Assembly (NCBI GenBank): GCA_013698285.1 | Contig: JACCVE010000266.1 | Coordinates: 1 to 15,948, forward strand | Direction: 5' to 3' | From: Chloroflexia bacterium | GTDB taxonomy: Bacteria > Chloroflexota > Chloroflexia > Thermomicrobiales > UBA6265 | DNA length: 15,948 nt | In this document: positions 1 through 7,217 of the stretch, piece by piece | How the letters are laid out: each line of letters begins with the position of its first letter | How positions within the stretch are numbered: the stretch's first letter is position 1 | Translations under genes and position numbers: made by a program | The notes under the pieces: generated by a model | Told to the model about the DNA's origin: nothing | Database searches by the model: none | Seen by the model: only the letters and a program-made list of their open reading frames with translations

Positions 1-807
1 GGCGTGAGCGAGGAGGCATCGGCCGGCGAACGTCCCGTCGCACCGGGGCTCTGGTCGATGACCGGCTGGATCCTGGACAACCCCGCCGTGTCGACGATGA
101 TCCTGAGCGGGGCCATCGTCGCCGTGATGGCCGATGTCTCGGACACGCTCCAGCCGGTCTATGTCCGGAGCGTCCTCGGGACCGATCCCGCGAACACCAT
201 CTACGTCTTTGCCCCCGGCGCCATCGGGAGCCTGTTGGGCACGGTCCTGGCCCCGTTCTTGATCCGGTGGCCCGGAGAACGCTGGCTGGCGGCGCTGTCG
301 GTGATCGCCTTCGCCGTGGCGATGGCGATGTTTGGGCTGATCGAGCAGGTGACACCCTGGCTGGCCCCACTCAATCCCCTCCGGCTCCTCAATGAGGGGG
401 CGATGGGATTGGAGGAGCCGATCTTGGCGGCGGGAATGATCGCCGTCCCGGCCAAGTTCGGCGCGGCGGCGGCGGCGGTCAGTGTCCAGACGTACGTCAA
501 TACGCGCGTTCCGATCGCTGGCCAGGGGACGACCTTCGGCATCCAGGCCACCCTCCAGAGCGGTCTCGGCATCGTCGGGACCCTCGGCCTCGGCGCCTTG
601 GCAGACGCCCTCGGCACCCGATTCGTGTATCTCGTCGCGCCCGCCCTGGTCACCGCCGGTGTGATCTGGCTGATCCGGACGAGCTATCGCGCGGGCAACG
701 AGCCAGCGCCATCCCGGCGAGCGACGCTCGCGTCACTCTGGAAGGAGCCGGGCGACGCGGACGTCGTTGGACCTGACCACCGGCGAGACGATGCACCGAT
801 CGAGTAG
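1..807 (+). CDS. MFS transporter, C-terminal part (5' truncated by window edge)
   Basis: The frame is open from base 1 and ends at TAG 805-807. An in-frame GTG at 4 has no visible upstream context, so the true start is probably outside the window. The visible 268 residues contain about six hydrophobic segments (roughly residues 36-56, 67-90, 93-115, 140-165, 183-205 and 208-226). They are followed by a charged, Arg/Asp-rich tail of about 40 residues. Six membrane segments after a polar linker is what the second half of a 12-TM major facilitator permease looks like, and the Gly/Ala-rich helices fit that family. The substrate cannot be read from the sequence. It has no obvious functional link to the mrp operon that follows after a 451-bp gap. 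An alternative is a complete 6-TM protein starting at GTG 4, which I consider less likely. Confidence 0.7.
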   Translation, partial: GVSEEASAGERPVAPGLWSMTGWILDNPAVSTMILSGAIVAVMADVSDTLQPVYVRSVLGTDPANTIYVFAPGAIGSLLGTVLAPFLIRWPGERWLAALSVIAFAVAMAMFGLIEQVTPWLAPLNPLRLLNEGAMGLEEPILAAGMIAVPAKFGAAAAAVSVQTYVNTRVPIAGQGTTFGIQATLQSGLGIVGTLGLGALADALGTRFVYLVAPALVTAGVIWLIRTSYRAGNEPAPSRRATLASLWKEPGDADVVGPDHRRDDAPIE

Positions 808-1183
808 CGGAGCGTTCGCGGGGCATCTGCCGGCACACCCCACTACAGGTCATCGGATCGTGGCCGTACCTTCGCGACATCTCCCACCCCGTCGAGACTC
901 ATCTTCTCGGGCAGTCGGATCGTCACGCGGGAGGGAGGCCCCTCATGCCTGTCCCGCCGTGTCCGCCGGCAGTGAGAGGGGATCTCGGAGAGGGCTCCTC
1001 CCGACGAGGTGACCCGGCAGCGCGCGGCGGGCGGGCAGCGATCCGTTCGCCCCGGAGCAGGATCGACGGGGCATCGGGGCCGTGGCACCGCACCGCACGG
1101 GGCCGTGTCCCGGAGGCGCGGTATGGTCGATGCGACGGGACGACCAGACCAGCCGGTAATGGGGCATAGGCGGCGGTGTCGAT

Positions 1184-1189
1184 TAGACT
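1184..1189 (+). promoter_or_regulatory. Candidate -10 element for the mrp operon
   Basis: TAGACT matches four of six positions of TATAAT and lies about 70 bp before the mrpA ATG. The same hexamer, followed by a similar GGTC stretch, occurs at 9964-9969 upstream of the kinase gene. No good TTGACA-like -35 is seen at the expected 16-18 bp spacing, so this is a weak call. Confidence 0.25.
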
Positions 1190-1216
1190 GGTCCGAGCAG
1201 CATTGGCTCCCGGGGC

Positions 1217-1241
1217 ATCACGGACCCGTTCTCCCCGTGAT
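1217..1241 (+). promoter_or_regulatory. Leader hairpin just before the mrpA ribosome binding site
   Basis: ATCACGG (1217-1223) and CCGTGAT (1235-1241) are perfect 7-bp inverted arms around an 11-nt loop. The 3' arm ends 2 nt before the SD GGTGAGGGA (1244-1252). In RNA this stem could stack next to the SD and influence initiation of the first mrp gene. It could also be an operator or a chance repeat; no U tract follows, so it is not an intrinsic terminator. Confidence 0.3.
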
Positions 1242-1258
1242 TCGGTGAGGGACTGCCA

Positions 1259-3664
1259 ATGTTGGCCGTCCCTTTTTCTCTTCTTCTTTTCGTCTCCAAC
1301 GGCACATTGGCGACTTCGGGGAACACGATGGACGGTGGCTGGCAGTTCAACCCCGCGGCATCCCTGCTCGCCCTGGCGGTGCTGAGTGGACCCCTGACCT
1401 GGCTAGTGGGAAGGTGGCGCCCCGGTCTGGCGTGGGTGGCGGGGGCCCTGTTGGCGGGCGGTGGCCTGACGACGACCATCGTCGCGATCGCCACCGGCGA
1501 TAGTGGGGTCGATGTGGCCTGGGCTCCCTCCTGGGGGCTCCGGCTCGCGTTCGACCTCGATGGTCTGGCCCGGCTCTATGCCCTCCTGGCGACCGGCATC
1601 GGCCTCCTGGTGGTGATCTACGCCAGGCGCTATGTGCCCCTGCACCTCCACCACCAGGGTCGCGACGAGCGGGAGGCGGGGCCCTTCTTTGCCGCGTTCC
1701 TTCTCTTCATGGGGGCGATGCTAGGCCTGGTCATGGCGCGGGACCTGATCGCGCTGTTCGTGTTCTGGGACGTTACGGCGTTGGCCTCCTATCTCCTGAT
1801 CTCCTACGACCGGCAGGATGCCAATGCCCGGGCCTCCGCCCTGATGGCGCTCCTGGTCACGGGCATCAGCGCGCTCGGCCTCCTGGTGGCCGCGTTGCTG
1901 ATCGAGGACCGGTACGGCACCTTCGACCTGGGAGCGGTGATCGCGGCGGCTGAGGCCGGGGATCACTCCCTGGGCCTGACCACGGGCATCCTGATCGTGT
2001 CCGCGGCCCTGGCTAAGAGCGCCCAACTCCCCTTCCACTTCTGGCTGCCCCGGGCGATGGCGGCACCGACGCCGGTTTCGGCCTACCTGCACTCGGCGGC
2101 AATGGTCGCGGCCGGGGTCTTCCTGATCGGGCGGTTCTATCCGCTGCTGGCGACCGAACCACGCCTGCTGGACGGGCTGGCCGTGGTCGGCGCGGGATCG
2201 ATGGCCATCTCCGGGGTGCTGGCGACGACCCGGGCGGACATCAAGCAAGTGCTGGCCTACTCGACGATCTCCCAGTATGGATATGTCGTGCTGATGCTGG
2301 GCCTCGGCGGCCAGGGCCACTATGGCGCCGTGGCGGCGGTGTTCTACGTCGTTGCCCACGCCCTGGCCAAGACCGCCCTCTTCTTGACGGCCGGGGCGGT
2401 CACCGAGGCGACGGGCGAACGGCGCCTGGACCGGATGGGTGGGCTCTGGCGCTCGATGCCGGCCCTGGCGGCCGGGAGTGGGGCCGCGGCGGCGGGCCTC
2501 GCCGCGCTGCCGCTGACCGTCGGCTTCTTCAAGGATGAGCTGTTCTTCGCCGCCGCCCTGGAGCGGGGGCCGGCCGCGGTCGCCGTCGCCGTGGGCGGGG
2601 CGACGCTGACGATCGTCTACATCGGCCGGTTCTGGGGTGGGATCTTCCTGGGCCCGAGGCGGGCGACGGCGGATCCGGTGCCCCTCGCGCTGGTCGGGCC
2701 GGTGGTGGTGCTCGGGGCGGCGATCCTGTTGACGGGGGTGGTCCCCGGGCCGGTGGCGCGGCTGGCCGAGGCGGCGGCAGCGGTGAGCCTGCGGGAGGCG
2801 ATGACAGTGTCGCCCGCCTACCACCTCGATACCCGGCCGGAGAACCTGATGGCCCTCGCCAGTTTCGTCCTGGGCGGGACGCTGCTGGCGACGCGACGAT
2901 TCTGGTCCCCGGCGGCGATGGGCCTGGCACGGATCGGCCAGCGATTCGGCCCGGCCCGTGCCTATGGACGTGGTCTGGACGGGTTCGAGCGGTTCTCCGG
3001 CGCCATGCGCCGGGTCGAGGTCCGTGACCTCCGGGGCCGCGTCGCGACCATCTTGCTCCCGGCCGGCGTCCTGGTGATCATCGCGCTGATCGCCACCCCG
3101 ACGCGAGACGCCTTTTCCTTCGGTACGATCCAGCGTGGAGACGCGGGCCTGGTGATGATCCTGATCGCGACCTGCGGGGCGGGCATCGCCAGCACGCTGC
3201 CCCGGGATCACCTCTCGATGGCGCTGACCGTCTCGGGCGTCGGGTATTGCCTGGCGGTGACCTATGCCCTCTTCGGGGCACCCGATGTGGCGCTGGTGGC
3301 GGTCCTCGTGGAGACGATGTTCGCGTTGCTGTTCCTGGGCATGTTGTCCCTGCTTCCCCGCCGCGTGCTGGCCGAAGAGGCCGCCGAGCCGGAGAATCAT
3401 CACCACGGGCGCCGCGACGCGGCGCTGGCGGTGATCGCGGGGGTGATCGCCCTGGTCGTGTCATGGAGTGCGCTCTCTCGCCCCACGTTCCGGGAATCGG
3501 TCGCGGTGGACTATATCGAACTGGCACCCGACGCCCATGCGCGGGACGTCGTGACCGTGATCCTGACCGACTTCCGGGGTCTCGACACGATGGGCGAGAT
3601 CACGGTGATCGGGATCGCGATGCTGGGTATCGCCGGGCTGCTGCGGCGAGGGCGGCTGCGATGA
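1259..3664 (+). CDS. mrpA: Na+/H+ antiporter subunit A (MrpA/MnhA)
   Basis: This is the largest subunit of the seven-protein Mrp antiporter, which exchanges cytoplasmic Na+ (or K+) for protons at the membrane. At 801 aa it has the usual full MrpA length. Residues ~90-500 are a NuoL-like proton-channel domain with K253 in AKSAQLPFHFWLPRAM, K329 in DIKQVLAYSTISQYGY, K371 in HALAKTALF and K425 in GFFKDE. Residues ~600-700 match the MbhD/DUF4040 domain. Residues ~720-795 match the MbhE-like end, with the typical VTVILTDFRGLDTMGEITV motif. The conserved TM5 glutamate is replaced by aspartate (D171, FVFWDVTALASY). ATG 1259 is preceded by GGTGAGGGA with a 6-nt gap. An internal ATG at 1328 (MDGGWQF) is an alternative that would remove a short hydrophobic leader. 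The end overlaps mrpB by ATGA. Confidence 0.95.
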   Translation: MLAVPFSLLLFVSNGTLATSGNTMDGGWQFNPAASLLALAVLSGPLTWLVGRWRPGLAWVAGALLAGGGLTTTIVAIATGDSGVDVAWAPSWGLRLAFDLDGLARLYALLATGIGLLVVIYARRYVPLHLHHQGRDEREAGPFFAAFLLFMGAMLGLVMARDLIALFVFWDVTALASYLLISYDRQDANARASALMALLVTGISALGLLVAALLIEDRYGTFDLGAVIAAAEAGDHSLGLTTGILIVSAALAKSAQLPFHFWLPRAMAAPTPVSAYLHSAAMVAAGVFLIGRFYPLLATEPRLLDGLAVVGAGSMAISGVLATTRADIKQVLAYSTISQYGYVVLMLGLGGQGHYGAVAAVFYVVAHALAKTALFLTAGAVTEATGERRLDRMGGLWRSMPALAAGSGAAAAGLAALPLTVGFFKDELFFAAALERGPAAVAVAVGGATLTIVYIGRFWGGIFLGPRRATADPVPLALVGPVVVLGAAILLTGVVPGPVARLAEAAAAVSLREAMTVSPAYHLDTRPENLMALASFVLGGTLLATRRFWSPAAMGLARIGQRFGPARAYGRGLDGFERFSGAMRRVEVRDLRGRVATILLPAGVLVIIALIATPTRDAFSFGTIQRGDAGLVMILIATCGAGIASTLPRDHLSMALTVSGVGYCLAVTYALFGAPDVALVAVLVETMFALLFLGMLSLLPRRVLAEEAAEPENHHHGRRDAALAVIAGVIALVVSWSALSRPTFRESVAVDYIELAPDAHARDVVTVILTDFRGLDTMGEITVIGIAMLGIAGLLRRGRLR

Positions 3665-4194
3665 GCCCATCGTCTCGATATCAGGTGGACGCGGCCCAGT
3701 CCCGCATCGACCCGAGCGTCACCACGGTGCTGACCCAGACGGTCGCCCGCCTGCTGCTGGTGCCGATCTTCATGGTCGCCCTGGCGATCCTGGTCAAGGG
3801 GTACGCCGATGTCGGCGACGGGTTCAGCGCCGGGGTCGTGGCCGCCCTCGGGGTCTTGCTGCAGGACGTGGCGTTCGGGTACCGGGCGATCGGGCGACTG
3901 ACGATCGTCCGCCTAGCACCCTACGGCGCCCTGGCCGGGGCCTTGATCGCCCTCGGGGTGACCTTCGTCCCGGTGCTGACCGGCGAACCGCTCCTGCGCC
4001 ACAGGCCGGGAGCGGGAGAGCCGGTGGCCCACCTCGGGGCGCTGGAACTCATCACCCCGGTCCTCTTTGACATCGGCGTGTTCTTGGTCGTGTTCGGATT
4101 CGCGGTGGGGGTGATCGGGATGATCGCCCGGATGCACCCGCGACCAATCGGGCCGTCGCGCGGGACCGGAGCAACGGGAGGTGATGAGGGGTGA
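3661..4194 (+). CDS. mrpB: Na+/H+ antiporter subunit B (MrpB/MnhB)
   Basis: MrpB is a small integral membrane subunit required for assembly and activity of the Mrp complex. The 177-aa product starts at ATG 3661 inside the ATGA overlap with the mrpA stop, so translation is probably coupled. The frame is open further upstream inside mrpA, but that extension is an Arg/Gly-rich antiporter shadow and should not be used. A soluble N-terminus of ~25 residues (TVLTQTVAR) is followed by about four membrane segments. The motif KGYADVGDGFSAGVVAALGVLLQDVAFG (46-73) stands where many MnhB proteins have a GHxxPGGGFxGG motif, which suggests a diverged subfamily. The C-terminus (ITPVLFDIGVFLVVFGFAVGVIG) is typical of the MnhB domain. 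The protein ends in GTGA, shared with mrpC. Confidence 0.9.
   Translation: MSPSSRYQVDAAQSRIDPSVTTVLTQTVARLLLVPIFMVALAILVKGYADVGDGFSAGVVAALGVLLQDVAFGYRAIGRLTIVRLAPYGALAGALIALGVTFVPVLTGEPLLRHRPGAGEPVAHLGALELITPVLFDIGVFLVVFGFAVGVIGMIARMHPRPIGPSRGTGATGGDEG
4176..4185 (+). promoter_or_regulatory. Strong Shine-Dalgarno site for mrpC, inside the mrpB end
   Basis: GGGAGGTGAT is a near-perfect complement of the 16S rRNA tail, 5 nt before GTG 4191. It lies within the last codons of mrpB and fixes the mrpC start despite the non-ATG codon. Confidence 0.75.
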
Positions 4195-4574
4195 CGTTAT
4201 TGTTCGCGGTGGCGGTGGCGATCCTGTTCGGCAGCGGCGCCTATCTCCTCCTGAAGCACGACTTGGTCCGGGTAGTGATCGGGATGGTGCTGATCTCGAA
4301 CGCGGCCAACTTGTTCATCATCTCGGCCGGGCTCTCGCGGGGGCAGGCCCCGATCTATCCCCTTGCCGACGGTGAGCCGGTCAGCGACCCGCTGGTCCAG
4401 GCGATGACCCTGACGGCGATCGTGATCAGCTTTGGGGTCGCGGCCCTCTTGCTGGCCCTGGTCTATCGGGTCTATACCAGTCACCTCTCGCTCGACCTCG
4501 ACGAACTGGCCGAGGCCGACGAGCGGGACGAGGCGGTCCGGGACCTCGCGACGTTGACGGGGAGACAGCGGTGA
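4191..4574 (+). CDS. mrpC: Na+/H+ antiporter subunit C (MrpC/MnhC, NuoK-like)
   Basis: MrpC is homologous to complex I subunit NuoK and forms part of the ion path between the MrpA and MrpD units. The 127-aa product has three hydrophobic segments (about 3-20, 27-47 and 70-93). It carries the family landmarks GMVLISNAANLFI (31-43) and SDPLVQAMTLTAIVIS (65-80). The last ~30 residues are an acidic cytoplasmic tail (LDLDELAEADERDEAVRDL), longer than the minimal fold. GTG 4191 overlaps the mrpB stop in GTGA and follows an excellent SD. The 3' end overlaps mrpD by GTGA. Confidence 0.93.
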   Translation: MTLLFAVAVAILFGSGAYLLLKHDLVRVVIGMVLISNAANLFIISAGLSRGQAPIYPLADGEPVSDPLVQAMTLTAIVISFGVAALLLALVYRVYTSHLSLDLDELAEADERDEAVRDLATLTGRQR

Positions 4575-5965
4575 GCCTCGACCTGACGGTGCCCCTGGGC
4601 CTGGCCTGGTTCGCGGCCATCGGCCTCGCGTTCTTCGATGGACGGCGAGCGTGGGCCGGCTGGGCGGCCGTGGCCGCCCTGGCGACCACCCTGTTGGGGA
4701 CCGTGGCCGTGGCGGTCGACGTCGCCCACTCCGGCCCGCGCTCGGTCGTGGCCGGGGGGTGGCCGACCACGATCGGGATCACGCTGGAGGCGGACGCCCT
4801 CGGCCTGACCTTCGCGCTCCTCTCGCTTTCGGTGCTGCTGGTCGCCTTGACCTACGAGGTGGTGGCGGGGGTGCAGGCGCGCGGGTTCCCGGCCCTAGTG
4901 CTGGCGATGGCGACGGGCTTGCTCGGGCTCTGCCTGACCGCAGACCTGTTCAACTTCTACGTCTTCTTCGAGATCGCGATGGTCTCGGCCTACGTCCTGA
5001 CCGGCTACGGCGACCGGCCACACCAACTCCGGGCGGCGACGATCTTCCTGATCGTGAACCTGCTGGGGTCGGTCCTGTTCCTGATCGCCATCGCCGCGCT
5101 CTACCACCTGACCGGCACCCTCGACATGGAGCAGTTGGCGATCCGGATCCCGATCGTCCAGACCAACCCGGCGATCCTCAGCGCGACACTGATCTTCGTC
5201 GCCTTCGGCATCAAGCTGGGACTGTTCCCGTTCCACTTCTGGTTGGCCGCCGTCTACACCGGCACGCGACCGGCGGTGGCGGCGATCCTGAGCGGGGCTC
5301 TGGTCAATATCGGCAGCTATGGGCTGTTGCGGATCGGCGGCGGACTGTTGCCACGCGAGTTGGAGCAGGGTGCCCCGGTCTTGTTCGCGCTCGGCGCGGC
5401 GAGCATCCTCTACGGCGGCCTGCAGGCGATCTCCTGCGGCGATCCCCGCGAGGTGCTGGCCTATTCCTCGATCGGCCAGGCGGGCTACATCCTGGTCTGC
5501 CTGGCGATCGGGGGCGAGGCCGGCTACGCGGCCGCGGTCCTCTTCGCGGTGACCAACGCGATCAACAAGACCTTATTGTTCCTGGTCGTGCCGCTGCGGG
5601 GGCCGTGGGTCGCGGCGGCGGTGACGGTCGGGGCGGCCAGCGTGGCGGGCATCCCGCCCGCCGCCGGATTCTTCGGCAAGGCGGCGGTCTTCCGGTCCAC
5701 CGTGGCGGACGGGAACCCGGCCATCTTGACCCTGCTGGTCGCCGGCAGTGCCCTCTCGTTCATCTATATGTTCCAGATGGTCGGGCGGCAGGATTGGGCC
5801 ACGGGTGACGGCGTGGGGCCAATCTGGTCCGACAGTCATCTCCCGGCCACCAGGATCATTGCCGGAGGGGTGGCGGTGGTGGTGATCGGACTCGGGCTCT
5901 GGCCCGAGCCGCTGCTGGTCCTCAGCGATGCGGCAGCGACAGCGCTGATCGGTCGCCTGCCATGA
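4571..5965 (+). CDS. mrpD: Na+/H+ antiporter subunit D (MrpD/MnhD, NuoM/N-like)
   Basis: MrpD is the second large antiporter-like channel subunit of the complex, related to NuoM/NuoN. The 464-aa product has the key charged residues of the family in order. They are E134 in FYVFFEIAMVSAY (TM5), K215 in FGIKLGLFPFHFWL, K333 in TNAINKTLLF and K370 in GFFGKAAVF. The PREVLAYSSIGQAGY segment (292-306) has Arg where related subunits often have Lys. MrpD retains glutamate in TM5, whereas MrpA has aspartate. The start is GTG 4571 in a GTGA overlap with mrpC, with GGGGAG 6 nt upstream. The gene ends at TGA 5963-5965, 19 bp before mrpE. About 13-14 membrane segments are expected. Confidence 0.95.
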   Translation: MSLDLTVPLGLAWFAAIGLAFFDGRRAWAGWAAVAALATTLLGTVAVAVDVAHSGPRSVVAGGWPTTIGITLEADALGLTFALLSLSVLLVALTYEVVAGVQARGFPALVLAMATGLLGLCLTADLFNFYVFFEIAMVSAYVLTGYGDRPHQLRAATIFLIVNLLGSVLFLIAIAALYHLTGTLDMEQLAIRIPIVQTNPAILSATLIFVAFGIKLGLFPFHFWLAAVYTGTRPAVAAILSGALVNIGSYGLLRIGGGLLPRELEQGAPVLFALGAASILYGGLQAISCGDPREVLAYSSIGQAGYILVCLAIGGEAGYAAAVLFAVTNAINKTLLFLVVPLRGPWVAAAVTVGAASVAGIPPAAGFFGKAAVFRSTVADGNPAILTLLVAGSALSFIYMFQMVGRQDWATGDGVGPIWSDSHLPATRIIAGGVAVVVIGLGLWPEPLLVLSDAAATALIGRLP

Positions 5966-5970
5966 GCGGG

Positions 5971-5981
5971 AGGAGGTGATC
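5971..5981 (+). promoter_or_regulatory. Perfect Shine-Dalgarno site that decides the mrpE start
   Basis: AGGAGGTGATC is an 11-nt exact complement of the usual bacterial 16S rRNA 3' tail. A GTG within it (5976-5978) is in frame with mrpE but is part of the SD itself, so ATG 5985 is the start. Confidence 0.85.
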
Positions 5982-5984
5982 CGG

Positions 5985-6479
5985 ATGACGCGCTATGTCG
6001 CATCGCTCGCCGGCGCGACCCTGGTCTACGCGATGACCCTGGCCAGCTTCCATCCCTGGGACCTGGCGCTCGGGGCCCTGGCGAGCGGGGCCCTCCTCCT
6101 CACGTTCCGGTCGTTCCTCTTCTCCGCCGACACCCTCCCGGCTCCTGCCTTCACGCGCCGGGCGATCATGTTCCTGCCGTTCGCCGGGGCGATCGCGCGG
6201 GACATCGTGCGGGGCACGTGGCAGGTCGCCCTGGTGGTCCTCCACCTGCGGCCCTTCAATCACCCGGGGATCGTCGCCGTGCCGATCGCGGCCCGGACCC
6301 GGCTCGGGGTGGCGGTCACCGGGTTAGCGTCCACCCTGTCGCCGGGGTCCTTCTTGGTCGATGTCGACTGGGAAAACGACGTGATGTACTTCCATATGCT
6401 CGACGCCGCCGAACCAGATCACGTCCGGGCCGAGTTCCAACGTTCCTATGACCGGTACCAACGCCACGTGTTCCCCTGA
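5985..6479 (+). CDS. mrpE: Na+/H+ antiporter subunit E (MrpE/MnhE)
   Basis: MrpE is a peripheral membrane subunit needed for normal antiport activity. The 164-aa product has two N-terminal hydrophobic segments (about 5-22 and 27-47). A third helix region follows at FLPFAGAIARDIVRGTWQVALVVL (63-86). The conserved C-terminal soluble part contains LASTLSPGSFLVDVDWENDVMYFHMLDA (114-141), the family signature. Length and motif order match the family. ATG 5985 was chosen over GTG 5976 because the latter lies inside the SD. A 91-bp gap separates it from mrpF and breaks the otherwise near-continuous translational coupling of the operon. Confidence 0.93.
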   Translation: MTRYVASLAGATLVYAMTLASFHPWDLALGALASGALLLTFRSFLFSADTLPAPAFTRRAIMFLPFAGAIARDIVRGTWQVALVVLHLRPFNHPGIVAVPIAARTRLGVAVTGLASTLSPGSFLVDVDWENDVMYFHMLDAAEPDHVRAEFQRSYDRYQRHVFP

Positions 6480-6570
6480 TCGCCCCGGCGCCTCCGGTCA
6501 TCCCGTTCGGGGGCCAGCGGCAGGGAACCATCGGACGACAGTGAGACGAGATTTCCGGGGAGGGTAATCG

Positions 6571-6840
6571 ATGCACGAGGGAGTGTTCTACGCGGCGGCG
6601 GGTTGGATGACGATCCTGTTGATCGTCGCACTGGTCGGGGTGATCCGGGCGGACGCGGTGATCGTCCGGCTCCTGGCGCTCGACGTGTTGACGCTGCTCC
6701 TGACAGGGCTGTTGATCCTCTTCGCCGACGCCAACACGGATTCGTCCTATCTCGACGCCGCGCTCATCCTGGCCCTGCTCTCATTCATCTCGACCCTGGC
6801 GGCGGCGCGCTATCACCACGAGGGGAGGATCTTCTCCTGA
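6571..6840 (+). CDS. mrpF: Na+/H+ antiporter subunit F (MrpF/MnhF)
   Basis: MrpF is the smallest membrane subunit of the complex. The 89-aa product has three hydrophobic segments (about 8-25, 32-52 and 60-80). It carries the family pattern RADAVIVRLLALDVL (26-40) and the C-terminal YLDAALILALLSFISTLAAARY stretch. ATG 6571 follows GGGGAGGGTAA with good spacing. TGA 6838-6840 overlaps the mrpG ATG by one base (TGATG), a typical coupling arrangement. The 91 bp before it (6480-6570) show no gene or clear regulatory element. Confidence 0.92.
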   Translation: MHEGVFYAAAGWMTILLIVALVGVIRADAVIVRLLALDVLTLLLTGLLILFADANTDSSYLDAALILALLSFISTLAAARYHHEGRIFS

Positions 6841-7217
6841 TGGGCGGGATAGACGGGATCGGGCCATGGGTGGCCGACGCGCTGGTGATCTTCGGATTGC
6901 TGATCGTCACCATCGGGGTCTATGGGGTCGTGCGGATGCCCGATATCTATACCAAGCTCCACGCGGCGAGCAAATCGGTTTTCCTGGGAATCAACGCCTT
7001 CGTGGCGGCATCGCTGTTCACCGGCGACGCGGCGACCGTCTGGCGGGTGCTGCTGATCGGGGCGGTGTTGACCCTGACGACCCCGGTCGCATCCCATGTG
7101 ATCGGCCGGGCCAGCGTCCAGGATCACCTGCTGATGGAGACGCCCGGGGCGATCGATGAATCGGGGCACCACCTCGCCGACGCCGCCCCAGGGGCGGACG
7201 AGCGACCCCACGACTAG
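6840..7217 (+). CDS. mrpG: Na+/H+ antiporter subunit G (MrpG/MnhG)
   Basis: MrpG completes the seven-subunit complex. The 125-aa product has three membrane segments (about 11-31, 45-62 and 68-88). It carries the family motifs GVYGVVRMPDIYTKLHAASK (26-45) and LTTPVASHVIGRAS (79-92). The C-terminal ~30 residues are polar and acidic (HHLADAAPGADERPHD). ATG 6840 overlaps the mrpF stop, with GGGGAGGAT a few bases upstream. The frame is open further back inside mrpF, but that part is a shadow. The stop TAG (7215-7217) lies inside CTAG, which also supplies the stop of the convergent regulator gene. Confidence 0.92.
   Translation: MGGIDGIGPWVADALVIFGLLIVTIGVYGVVRMPDIYTKLHAASKSVFLGINAFVAASLFTGDAATVWRVLLIGAVLTLTTPVASHVIGRASVQDHLLMETPGAIDESGHHLADAAPGADERPHD

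Larger units (their letters stand above)
808..1258. other. Non-coding stretch upstream of the mrp operon
   Basis: The 451 bases between the MFS stop and mrpA hold no ORF with a convincing SD and protein-like composition; the short frames here are Arg/Pro/Ser-rich shadows. A 10-bp direct repeat (CGGGGCCGTG) occurs at 1075-1084 and 1098-1107. The last 75 bases probably carry the mrp promoter and leader: a TAGACT hexamer at 1184-1189 and a hairpin at 1217-1241 are listed separately. No U-tract terminator follows the MFS gene. Confidence 0.6.

Noticed and set aside
1721..3406. Long - strand open frame (561 codons) antisense to mrpA
   Set aside because: It is a shadow of the codon bias of mrpA: the product is Arg/Gln/Gly/His-rich with no domain, and mrpA is unmistakable on the + strand.
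3247..3660. Upstream extension of mrpB
   Set aside because: It lies inside mrpA in another frame and is Arg/Gly-rich. The ATGA junction at 3661 fits MrpB family length.
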